Source of the DNA: Streptomyces sp. AC558_RSS880
Lineage (GTDB): Bacteria > Actinomycetota > Actinomycetes > Streptomycetales > Streptomycetaceae
Reading direction: 5' to 3'
Length of the DNA: 64,000 bases
NCBI RefSeq assembly: GCF_019049255.1
Contig: NZ_JAGMUJ010000033.1
Span: 1 to 64,000, forward strand
Shown: one piece after another, positions 55,276 to 62,919 of the stretch
How the letters are laid out: each line of letters opens with the position of its first letter
Numbering within the stretch: position 1 is the stretch's first letter
Notes under the pieces: generated by a model
What the model was told of the DNA's origin: nothing
The model's database searches: none
The model's input: only the letters and a program-made list of their open reading frames with translations
Made by a program: the position numbers and the translations under genes

Positions 55276-56410
55276 CCATGCGCTGGATCTGATTGGTGCC
55301 CTCGACGATCTGCAGGACCTTGGCCTCACGCATGTAGCGCTCGGCGGGGAAGTCCGCGGTGTAGCCGTAGCCGCCGAGGATCTGCACGGCGTCGGTGGTG
55401 ACCCGCATCGCCGTGTCGCTGCAGTGCAGCTTGGCCATGGCGGCCTGCTTGGCGAACGGCCGCCCCGCGTCGCGCAGCCGGGCCGCCGCCAGGTACAGCG
55501 CGCGTCCCGCCTCGATCTGCGTGGCCATGTCGGCGAGCATGAAGCGCAGTCCCTGGAAGTCGGCGATCGGCTTGCCGAACTGCCGCCGCTCGGCCGCGTA
55601 GCCGAGCGCCTCGTCCAGCGCCGCCTGGGCCAGGCCGATCGCGCAGGCGGCGATGCCGAGCCGGCCGCCGTCCAGCGCCGACAGGGCGATCGCGAAGCCC
55701 TGCCCCTCCTCACCGACCCGCCTCGCGTCGGGGACCCGGACGCCGTCGAGATGGACCTGGGCGGTCGGCGAGCCCTTCATCCCCATCTTCTTCTCCGGCA
55801 CGGCGGCGCTCAGCCCCTCGGCGTCACCGGGCACCAGGAACGCGGTGATGCCGCGCGGGCCCTCCTCGCCGGTACGGGCCATGACGGTGTAGAAGTCGGC
55901 GATGCCGCCGTGGGTGATCCACGCCTTGGTGCCGGTGATCACCCAGTCGTCCCCGTCGCGCACCGCCTTGGTGCGCAGGGAGGCCGCGTCGGAGCCCGAG
56001 GCGGGCTCGGAGAGGCAGTAGGCGCCGAGCAGGCCGCCGCCGAGCATCGCGGGCAGATGCTCGGCCTGCTGCTCCTTGGCGCCGAAGGCGGCGAGCGCGT
56101 AGCAGGCCAGGGTGTGCACGCTGACGCCGAGGCCGACGGTGAGGCGGGCCGCGGCGAGCTCTTCGAGGACCTGGAGGTAGACCTCGTACGGCTGGTCGCC
56201 GCCGCCGTACTCGGCGCCGTAGGGCAGGCCGAGCAGGCCGGACTCGGAGAGCAGGGTGAACAGTTCGCGGGGGAAGCGTCCCGCGTCCTCCTCCTCGGCC
56301 GCCCGCGGGGCGACCTCGCGCTGCGCGATGTCGCGGACGAGCGAGATCAGGTCCCGGGCCTCGTCCGTGGGCAGTTGCCGGTCCACCGGCTGCGGGGCGC
56401 GGTCGGGCAT
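55238..56410 (-). CDS. acyl-CoA dehydrogenase
   Basis: This 390-residue FAD-dependent acyl-CoA dehydrogenase has the N-terminal helical domain, AYCLSEPASGSDAASLRTKA and WITHGGIADFYTVMARTG in the middle domain, and a C-terminal domain with RRQFGKPIADFQGLRFMLAD and the end LQIVEGTNQIQRMVIARHLA, where the Glu of EGTNQIQR is the catalytic base in short/medium-chain enzymes. ATG 56410 has a strong GGAGGAG site; an in-frame upstream start is less likely. Substrate chain length is not determined. Confidence 0.94.
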   Translation of the reverse strand: MPDRAPQPVDRQLPTDEARDLISLVRDIAQREVAPRAAEEEDAGRFPRELFTLLSESGLLGLPYGAEYGGGDQPYEVYLQVLEELAAARLTVGLGVSVHTLACYALAAFGAKEQQAEHLPAMLGGGLLGAYCLSEPASGSDAASLRTKAVRDGDDWVITGTKAWITHGGIADFYTVMARTGEEGPRGITAFLVPGDAEGLSAAVPEKKMGMKGSPTAQVHLDGVRVPDARRVGEEGQGFAIALSALDGGRLGIAACAIGLAQAALDEALGYAAERRQFGKPIADFQGLRFMLADMATQIEAGRALYLAAARLRDAGRPFAKQAAMAKLHCSDTAMRVTTDAVQILGGYGYTADFPAERYMREAKVLQIVEGTNQIQRMVIARHLAGPETR

Positions 56411-56638
56411 GGCGACGCTCTCCTCCCTGTTCGGGCACATCGGCGTGCGCCTTGGGTGGGGGCGGCTCCGCCGGGGTCGTATCGGTGCCTGGCCGATGCT
56501 CGCACTCCCGGGTCTCGGAAGCTGCTGACCAGCGGCTGTGCGCTGCGAGTATGCCCGATCGGCCGCAGCAAGTCACCCGTTAACGACCGCTCACTTCAAG
56601 AAACTCCCTTCGCCGCGATCGGTTCGAACCATTGACCA

Positions 56639-56654
56639 ACTGGTCTAGTCCTCC
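56639..56654 (+). promoter_or_regulatory. DasR-like operator upstream of the chitinase relic
   Basis: ACTGGTCTAGTCCTCC matches the DasR element ACTGGTCTAGACCAGT at 12 of 16 positions, including the first ten. TTGACC (56633-56638) just before it could be a -35 box. Chitinase genes are typical DasR targets, so the site fits the relic downstream. Confidence 0.6.
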
Positions 56655-56658
56655 TAGT

Positions 56659-57083
56659 GTTTCCCCCTACCGTCCCCGCACCCTGCGGGCGCTCGTGTCC
56701 GCCGCGTGCACCGCCGTGCTCGACGCCGGACCGCTCGCCGCGCGGGCGCCCCGACCGCGACCGCCGCGACCTCGGCTCAGGAGGCCGCCGCCGGTGCCGA
56801 GGTCATCGGGTGCTTCACCGAATGGGGCACCTACGACCGCGAGTACTACGTCAAGAACATCGGGACGTCGGGCTCCGCGGACGGGCCCACCCACATCAAC
56901 CACGCCTTCGGCGACGTCACCGGCGGCACGTGCGCCATCGGCGACCTCTGCGCGGCGACCGAGCGCACCTGCACGGTCACCGAGTCCGTCGGCGTCGTCG
57001 CCGACACCTGGGACCAGCCACCGCTCGGCACCTTCGACCAGCTGCGCGAACCGAAGAAGGAGCACCCCGGCCGCTGTCCGGGT
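56659..57083 (+). pseudogene. GH18 chitinase, N-terminal remnant
   Basis: VIGCFTEWGTYDREYYVKNI, then GPTHINHAFGDVTGGTCAIG and SVGVVADTWDQPPLGTFDQL closely follow the start of Streptomyces family-18 chitinases (VVGYFTEWGVYxRxYxVKN... THINYAFG). After LREPKKEHPG, the point where a full gene would run toward its catalytic DxxDxDxE motif, the frame ends against the convergent TetR gene. A signal-peptide-like stretch upstream (LRALVSAACTAVLDAGPLA) is in a different frame. So the gene has lost its catalytic part and carries a frameshift. Confidence 0.78.
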
Positions 57084-57088
57084 CCGGG

Positions 57089-57745
57089 TCAGCCGTCGCG
57101 GCGGGCGGGTGCCGGGGCCGGGTGGGCGGGGTCCAGCTCCTCGATGGCGCGCATGGCCCCGCCGAGCGTCTTCACCAGCAGCTCGCTCATGGTCTCGCGG
57201 GACAGTTCACCGCGGTCGATCCACGCGAGCGCGGCGCCCTCCACGCTGCACACCCAGGCCAGCAGCCCCATCCGCGCCACCGGCGCGATGTCCGTACGGC
57301 CGTAGGCACCCTCGGCGATGGTCGCGACGATGGCCTCGCGCACCCCGTCCCGGATCGCGTGCACCTCGGTGTCGAAGCCGACGCCGCCGCTGACGATCGC
57401 GCGGTAGGCGGCCTGGTTGTGCTCGGCGTACCGCAGATAGCTGTCGATGGTGCGGTGCACCCGCTCCACGGGCGGCAGTCCGGCCCCACCCGCGGCGAAG
57501 GAGACCAGGCCGGCCACCGAGTCCTCGATGATCGCCAGGTAGTAGCCGCGCTTGGAGTGGAAGTAGTAGTAGATCAGCCCCTTGGCGACCTGCGCCTGGC
57601 GTGCGATGTCGTCCATCGAGAGCGCGTCGTACGACGTGTCCGCGAACAACCTCCGCCCGATGGCGATGAGTTCGGCGCGACGCGCGGACGAACGCTCGGT
57701 ACCGCGCGCCGCGGGGCGTACGGCGGGCTGCCGGCTGATGTTCAA
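57089..57745 (-). CDS. TetR-family transcriptional regulator
   Basis: This 218-residue regulator has the N-terminal TetR HTH (SMDDIARQAQVAKGLIYYYF, then HSKRGYYLAI) and a helical ligand domain. TTG 57745 is the only usable start in frame. Its stop lies directly against the truncated chitinase relic. The ligand and targets are unknown; the nearby acyl-CoA dehydrogenase could be one. Confidence 0.9.
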   Translation of the reverse strand: MNISRQPAVRPAARGTERSSARRAELIAIGRRLFADTSYDALSMDDIARQAQVAKGLIYYYFHSKRGYYLAIIEDSVAGLVSFAAGGAGLPPVERVHRTIDSYLRYAEHNQAAYRAIVSGGVGFDTEVHAIRDGVREAIVATIAEGAYGRTDIAPVARMGLLAWVCSVEGAALAWIDRGELSRETMSELLVKTLGGAMRAIEELDPAHPAPAPARRDG

Positions 57746-57839
57746 TTTCGACCCAGGTCTTCCTGCGGGCGGTGGGACATCCCGCCGCAGTATGTCAGGT
57801 CGTCCGGAGGGCCCGGACCGGCATCCCCGCGACTTCGGG

Positions 57840-57980
57840 TTACAGCAGTCCCAGTTGGGTCACGAACATCGCGAGGACCACGACGAGGGTCCATCCCATG
57901 GCGTGTTCGAAGATCTTCGGGCCGTCCTCCCGGGGGCCGCCGGTGCGGGCGCGGGTGACGGTGGCTGCGTTCGCGGTCAT
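57840..57980 (-). CDS. 46-residue membrane protein
   Basis: Reads MTANAATVTRARTGGPREDG, then PKIFEHAMGWTLVVVLAMFV and TQLGLL. One hydrophobic C-terminal segment is preceded by a basic/polar N-terminus, so it is probably an inner-membrane protein with the N-terminus in the cytoplasm. GAGAAG lies upstream of ATG 57980. Codon use is normal for Streptomyces (GC-rich third positions), which supports a real gene. Function unknown. Confidence 0.7.
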   Translation of the reverse strand: MTANAATVTRARTGGPREDGPKIFEHAMGWTLVVVLAMFVTQLGLL

Positions 57981-58078
57981 GGCTTCTCGCTGGTCTCTGT
58001 GGTGCGGTGGACTCCCCCTGCGACTGACGTCCACCTTGCCACCGTGGGCGGCCTCTGTGGCCGAGAGGTTGGTCACAG

Positions 58079-58116
58079 CCGTCCGACGGGCCCGGTCGAC
58101 CGGGCCCGTCGGACGG
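58079..58116. terminator. 38-bp perfect palindrome downstream of the C39-like peptidase gene
   Basis: The two 19-nt halves (58079-58097 and 58098-58116) are exact reverse complements. It begins 6 bp past the stop codon of the minus-strand peptidase gene, so it is most likely its terminator. Confidence 0.85.
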
Positions 58117-58122
58117 ACCGGC

Positions 58123-59511
58123 TCAGCGCACGCCCACCGCCGCGAGCGCCTTGCGCTGCCGCGGGGTCGGCCGGGCCGGGAAGTAGAGGTAGCAGATCCC
58201 CCCGGTGCCGGAGACGACCTTCCCGGAGGCGTTGTACCGCTTGGTCCGCAGCCAGATGTTCTCCCACTCGCGCCGGTCGTAGACACGGCGCACGGCCTCG
58301 TTGTCGTCCGAGGCGGGGTCGTTGGCGATCACATCGCCGTCGGCGGTGAAGCCGATCACCGTCATCAGATGCCCGGAGGTGCCGTACCCCGCCCCGGTCA
58401 GCTCCTCCGCCAGGAACGACTGCGACGTGATGGCCGGAATGCCCGCGGCGATCAGCGTCTCCAGGTCGGTGAGGGAGCCGAGGCGGGTGACCACGCCCTG
58501 GAGGCCGTCGAAGGTGGCCGCGTAGGCGGCGTTGAACGGCCAGTTGCCGCAGCCGGCGTACTGGTAGTCGTACGTGTACCGGGCCGCGTGGCAGATCTGC
58601 GGGTCGGCATAGGACGGATCGACCCAGGACAGCTGCTCCTCGGTGAGCCGCCCTCCCCAGTATTCGATGATCATCTGCGAGGAGGTGGGGCTGCACCAGG
58701 CCTCGCCGCCGTTGTCGTACTCCGGGTACTGGCCCTTGTGGATCTCCTGCGAGTAGCGCGGGACGACCAGCTCCCCGGCGAGGCCGGGCTCCGAGGCGGG
58801 GACGGTGAACCGGTCGGGGACGTCGGAGCCCATGGCGCCGAGCCGCCACACCGTCGGGGTGAGCCGGGTGCCGGGGCGGCGGTGGAGGGTCAGCCGCAGC
58901 CGGTACGAGACGACGCGCGGGCCCGAGGCCGTGTCGTCCACGGAGAGCGTGTCCGTCCAGACGGTGCTCTTCCCGTCGCTCTGGCCGTCCACCGAGGTGC
59001 GCCGGATGTCCTGGTCGCCGGCGGCCCAGCGGCCCATGACGTACCAGGGGCTGTCCGTGCCGTCGGAGTACGTGCCCTTCAGCTCGATCTGGAGCCAGGT
59101 GCCCTCGGGGGTGTGCGCGTTCCAGGAGGCGATGACCTCCGTCGCCGGAACCCCGGGACGGTGCACGGGCGAGGTCCAGGTCGCGTACTCCCAGGCGGCC
59201 GTGCGGCCGGTGTGCGGGTCGGTGTAGTCCGTGGTGCCGGCGGGCCGCGCGATCACGAGGCCGGGGCGGGCGCCGGCGACGGCACGGGTCCCGTCGGCGG
59301 TGCCGCCGCGCCAGTCGGCGTACGAGGTCCAGGCCCGGTTGTCGACGGGACGGGCGGCGGTCCGGCCGGTGCCGGCGGTGTCGGTGGCGCGTCCGGCCGG
59401 GATACCGGCCGTCGGGATGCCGGCGGACGCCGGGCCCGCGCTCCCGGCGACGGCGGCGACGACCGCCGCGGCCAGGAGGGATCTGCGGGAGGGCAGTTCG
59501 GCTCTGCTCAT
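58123..59511 (-). CDS. secreted peptidase C39-family protein
   Basis: This 462-residue exported protein starts with a twin-arginine-type signal (PSRRSLLAAAVVAAVAGSAG), then a beta-rich region and a C-terminal papain-like C39 domain. GGEAWCSPTSSQMIIEYWGG holds the likely catalytic Cys, SGHLMTVIGF the His and IANDPAS the Asp. The family includes bacteriocin-leader and cell-wall peptidases, but this stand-alone form is not linked to an ABC exporter here. Substrate unknown. ATG 59511. A perfect palindrome follows the stop. Confidence 0.9.
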   Translation of the reverse strand: MSRAELPSRRSLLAAAVVAAVAGSAGPASAGIPTAGIPAGRATDTAGTGRTAARPVDNRAWTSYADWRGGTADGTRAVAGARPGLVIARPAGTTDYTDPHTGRTAAWEYATWTSPVHRPGVPATEVIASWNAHTPEGTWLQIELKGTYSDGTDSPWYVMGRWAAGDQDIRRTSVDGQSDGKSTVWTDTLSVDDTASGPRVVSYRLRLTLHRRPGTRLTPTVWRLGAMGSDVPDRFTVPASEPGLAGELVVPRYSQEIHKGQYPEYDNGGEAWCSPTSSQMIIEYWGGRLTEEQLSWVDPSYADPQICHAARYTYDYQYAGCGNWPFNAAYAATFDGLQGVVTRLGSLTDLETLIAAGIPAITSQSFLAEELTGAGYGTSGHLMTVIGFTADGDVIANDPASDDNEAVRRVYDRREWENIWLRTKRYNASGKVVSGTGGICYLYFPARPTPRQRKALAAVGVR

Positions 59512-59773
59512 GGGTGGAGGACCCCCAGGTGTCGGAGTCGGGACAGGACCAAGGCACGGCCGGCCGGACGGCGTACGTCCGCCGGATGGAGCGGGTGTGC
59601 GCCAACTATGAACGCAGCCGGGCGGATCCTGCCAGCACCCCGGCCGTGCCGAGTCCGACCGACATGGGACTCGACCAATGGCGGGACCCGCGGCGGGCCT
59701 GTCCGGCCGAGGGCTCGGGGGCTTCTCCGTCCGGGCATCCGGGCTCGTCCGTCCGGGGGCCTAGAGTGCTCCG

Positions 59774-60430
59774 GTGAGCCCTCCACCTTCCCCGCCCCAG
59801 GAACCGGCCCTTCACGCTCTCGCCTCCCGCATCCGCCGGCTCGCCCCCTCGTGCGGCCCGGTCCGGCTCGTCGGTGTCGACGGACACGCCGGCTCGGGGA
59901 AGTCGACGTTCGCCGTGCGACTGGCCGGGGCCCTGGACGGCGCTCCGGTGCTGCGGCTCGACGACATCGCCAGCCACACCGAACTGTTCGACTGGACCGG
60001 ACGGCTGCTGAGCCAGGTGATCGAGCCGCTCGGCCGCGGCGAGACCGCGCACTACTCCCCCTACGACTGGCGGACCCGCCGTTTCGGACCGCCCCGCCCG
60101 CTGCCGCCCGCCCCCGTGATCGTCGTGGAGGGCGTCGGCGCGGGACGCCGGGCCCTGCGCCCGCATCTGGCGCTGCTGCTGTGGATGGATCTCCCCCGGG
60201 AGGAGTCCTGGTCACGGGGACGGGCCCGCGACGGAGCGGAACAGCGGGGGTTCTGGGACGGCTGGGTCCGCGCGGAGCGCGAGCACTTCACCGGCGATCC
60301 CTCACGGCCCTTCGCCGGCCTTCTGGTACGGCAGCGTCCGAAGGGATACGAGCTGCTTCCCGGGCCTGCCGGGGCGGGTGAGCCACCCCCTCCGATCACG
60401 CACGGTGATGGGTCATCCGCGTTGTGGTGA
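59774..60430 (+). CDS. uridine-kinase-like P-loop kinase
   Basis: This 218-residue protein has Walker A VDGHAGSGKSTFA (residues ~35-47), APVLRLDDI, SPYDWRTRRFGPPRPL and APVIVVEGVGAGRRALRPHL, which match the uridine/cytidine-kinase-like family. The phosphate acceptor is not certain. GTG 59774. It may share an operon with nothing; a candidate small RNA transcription unit follows. Confidence 0.88.
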   Translation: MSPPPSPPQEPALHALASRIRRLAPSCGPVRLVGVDGHAGSGKSTFAVRLAGALDGAPVLRLDDIASHTELFDWTGRLLSQVIEPLGRGETAHYSPYDWRTRRFGPPRPLPPAPVIVVEGVGAGRRALRPHLALLLWMDLPREESWSRGRARDGAEQRGFWDGWVRAEREHFTGDPSRPFAGLLVRQRPKGYELLPGPAGAGEPPPPITHGDGSSALW

Positions 60431-60479
60431 ACCTGTGAAGAGCGGTCCCGGACAAGTTGCCGAAGTACCCCAACTCGGC

Positions 60480-60509
60480 TTGACCGGGGGCGCGTACAGG
60501 TCTTACGTT
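60480..60509 (+). promoter_or_regulatory. HrdB-type promoter of the candidate small RNA
   Basis: TTGACC (60480-60485) and TACGTT (60504-60509) are separated by 18 bp, a good match to the vegetative sigma-factor consensus. The region lies 50 bp after the kinase stop and points into a short hairpin-rich segment with no open reading frame. Confidence 0.7.
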
Positions 60510-60513
60510 CTCA

Positions 60514-60585
60514 ATGTGCGGCTCTTCGGAGCCGCCGGCAGACGCGAAGCCCCCGGTTGTTCCCCCGTGATCGGGGGCTTCGTTC
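60514..60585 (+). ncRNA. candidate small RNA with C-rich loops
   Basis: From a predicted start near 60514-60516 the transcript would form stem 1, GCGGCTC-TTCG-GAGCCGC (60518-60535, a UUCG tetraloop). A strong terminator-like stem follows, CGAAGCCCCCG (60545-60555) with CGGGGGCTTCG (60572-60582). A second CCCCCG run (60562-60567) can instead pair with CGGGGG (60572-60577). No ribosome binding site or open reading frame starts in it. Length about 70 nt. Alternatively it could be the 5' leader of the downstream AAA+ gene with an attenuator, as that gene starts 275 bp later. Confidence 0.6.
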
Positions 60586-60859
60586 TGCCCTCTTCGCGCT
60601 TTTCGGGCGCTCAGCGGCATATGACGATCACCCTGGGTCACCGCGCGTGCTTCGCGCTCCCCCTCCCACCTCGCCCTTCGGCGTGCACGGCACCCTACGG
60701 ACGTGACGCCGCCGCAGGTACGATGCCCTCGGTGCGACCTACGGACGCTGCTTCGCGCACCTTGCAACTCCGGTCCGCGGCACAGCGGTTCGACCAACGG
60801 GAGCCGACGGACGCGGGCCGGCCGGCACACCGACGGGGGCACGGTTCGTGGGGGACGTG

Positions 60860-62722
60860 ATGGACTTCGGCACGCAGGACCCGCAGGCCCCGGCCGATCT
60901 CGCCTGGCTGCGGGGTGTGGACGCCTACACGATGGGCGCCTATCCGCAGGCGGAGGAGGAGTTCCGGGCCGCGGTGCGGATCGACCCGGGGATGGCCGAC
61001 GGCTGGCTGGGGCTGCACGCGCTGCGCGTCGACACGACGACCGCGCTGCTCAGGATGTTCCGGCACCGGGAGCGCTTCGGCGAGCAGCGCACCCGGCACC
61101 GCCGCACCCTCAACTCCTGGTACTGGCTGGGCTGGTGGGTGCAGCCGGTGCTGGAGAGCCCCCGCGACCTGCTGCTGGCGCACGCCTCCCACTGGCTGGA
61201 CGGGCGCCACGTCCCCGAGCTGGACCGGGCGCTCGCCGGACTGCCCCCGGTGGACGCCGATCCGCAGGTCCGCTTCCTGCACGCCTGCCGCGCCTACCTG
61301 GTCAAGGACTGGGAGCAGCTGGTCCGGTACACGGACTCCCTCGTCGATGACCCGATGCTGGGCATCGAGGCCGGCCTGTTCGGCGGCATGGCGCGGGTGC
61401 GACTGGAGATGTACGGACAGGCCGAACCGCTGCTGTCGGCGGCGCTGATGCGGTGCCGCAGCGAACAGCCGCAGCGCAAGGAGCTGCGCTACTGGCTGGC
61501 CCGCGCCCACGAGGGAACCGGCCGCAGCGCCGCCGCGCTCCCCCTGTACCGGGCCGTGCACCGGGTCGATCCGGCCTTCATGGACACCTCCGCCCGGCTC
61601 GCCGCGATCGCCGAGGGCGACGGGTACGACGACTCCGCGGATCTCGCCGCGATCACGCTCACCGGGGCCGGGCAGGATGCCGTGGACGGCCCCGACATGC
61701 TCGATCCCCTGTTCGGCACCGAGGGGCGTGACCTGCGGCTGCCCGAGCCCGAGCCCGTGCCGGGCCCCCTGCCTCCGGTCACCGCTGCGGGCGTGCGGGA
61801 GCGGGCGGGCACCGGGACGTCACCGCTGCCCACCGGCCCCACGGACCCCGCGTTGCTGGAGGAGGCGCTCGCCGAGCTGGAGCGCATGGTGGGCCTGGAG
61901 CCGGTGAAGCGCCAGGTCAAGGCGTTGTCGGCGCAGCTGAACATGGCGCGGCTGCGCGCCGGGCAGGGGCTGCCGGTGCAGCCACCGAAACGCCACTTCG
62001 TCTTCTCCGGACCGTCCGGGACCGGCAAGACCACGGTGGCCCGCATCCTCGGCCGGGTGTTCTACGCCCTCGGGCTGCTCGGCGGTGACCATCTGGTGGA
62101 GGCCCAGCGGGCGGATCTGGTCGGTGAGTATCTGGGGCAGACCGCGGTGAAGGCCAATGAGCTGATCGACTCCGCGCTGGGCGGGGTGCTGTTCGTGGAC
62201 GAGGCGTACTCCCTGTCCAACTCCGGGTACGGCAAGGGGGACGCGTACGGGGACGAGGCGCTTCAGGTGCTGTTGAAGCGGGCGGAGGACAACCGGGACC
62301 ATCTGGTGGTGATCCTCGCCGGGTATCCGGAGGGCATGGACCGGCTGCTGGCCGCGAACCCCGGGCTGTCCTCGCGGTTCACCACACGGGTGGACTTCCC
62401 CTCGTACCGGCCGCTGGAGCTGACCTCGATCGGTGAGGTGCTGGCGGAGGAGAACGGGGACGTGTGGGACGAGGAGGCGTTGGACGAGCTGCGGTCGATC
62501 GCCGGGCACGTGGTGGATCAGGGGTGGATCGACGAGCTGGGGAACGGGCGGTTTCTGCGGACGCTGTACGAGAAGAGCTGTGCGTACCGGGATCTGCGGT
62601 TGTCGGTGTACCCGGGGGCGTTGAGCCGGGATGATCTGGCGACGTTGCGGTTGCCGGATCTGATGCAGGCGTACGGCGAGGTTTTGTCGGGGCGGGGGCC
62701 GGCGGACCCACCGGGGCTGTGA
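60860..62722 (+). CDS. EccA-like TPR/AAA+ ATPase (CbxX/CfqX family)
   Basis: This 620-residue cytoplasmic ATPase has an N-terminal TPR-like helical region (residues ~10-255, e.g. GAYPQAEEEFRAAVRIDPGM) and a C-terminal AAA+ module: Walker A GPSGTGKTTVARILG, Walker B GVLFVDEAYSL, and sensor/arginine-finger regions around AGYPEGMDRLLAANPGLSSRF. The architecture matches EccA of type VII secretion. No esx, eccB, eccC or mycP gene is in the window, so it is stand-alone. ATG 60860 (or GTG 60857) follows GGGGGA. Confidence 0.9.
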   Translation: MDFGTQDPQAPADLAWLRGVDAYTMGAYPQAEEEFRAAVRIDPGMADGWLGLHALRVDTTTALLRMFRHRERFGEQRTRHRRTLNSWYWLGWWVQPVLESPRDLLLAHASHWLDGRHVPELDRALAGLPPVDADPQVRFLHACRAYLVKDWEQLVRYTDSLVDDPMLGIEAGLFGGMARVRLEMYGQAEPLLSAALMRCRSEQPQRKELRYWLARAHEGTGRSAAALPLYRAVHRVDPAFMDTSARLAAIAEGDGYDDSADLAAITLTGAGQDAVDGPDMLDPLFGTEGRDLRLPEPEPVPGPLPPVTAAGVRERAGTGTSPLPTGPTDPALLEEALAELERMVGLEPVKRQVKALSAQLNMARLRAGQGLPVQPPKRHFVFSGPSGTGKTTVARILGRVFYALGLLGGDHLVEAQRADLVGEYLGQTAVKANELIDSALGGVLFVDEAYSLSNSGYGKGDAYGDEALQVLLKRAEDNRDHLVVILAGYPEGMDRLLAANPGLSSRFTTRVDFPSYRPLELTSIGEVLAEENGDVWDEEALDELRSIAGHVVDQGWIDELGNGRFLRTLYEKSCAYRDLRLSVYPGALSRDDLATLRLPDLMQAYGEVLSGRGPADPPGL

Positions 62723-62779
62723 GGCCCCGGTGGGTGGGGATGGCCCCGCCGGGTGGTTTCCGCTCGCCCCGCTGAAGGG

Positions 62780-62859
62780 GTGCCGCTGCGCCCACCCGTG
62801 CCGCCCTGGGGGCACCTCCCAGGCCTTTAAGGCACTGGGGGAGGCACGACTGCCCGCAG
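62780..62859. repeat. 80-bp intergenic repeat, copy 2
   Basis: Nearly identical to 44590-44669. Directly after it the decamer GCCCGCAGCT recurs at about 62852, 62876 and 62903, as if the 3' end had been partly duplicated. The repeat lies between the AAA+ gene and the convergent CNNM gene. Confidence 0.85.
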
Positions 62860-62919
62860 CTGGGGCGGCATGGCTGCCCGCAGCTGAGGCGGCGGCGTGG
62901 TTGCCCGCAGCTACAGGAG

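Noticed and set aside
60514..60585. Possible 6C small RNA
   Set aside because: C-rich loops are similar in spirit, but the two-hairpin consensus and usual genomic context of 6C RNA are not matched well enough to use the name.
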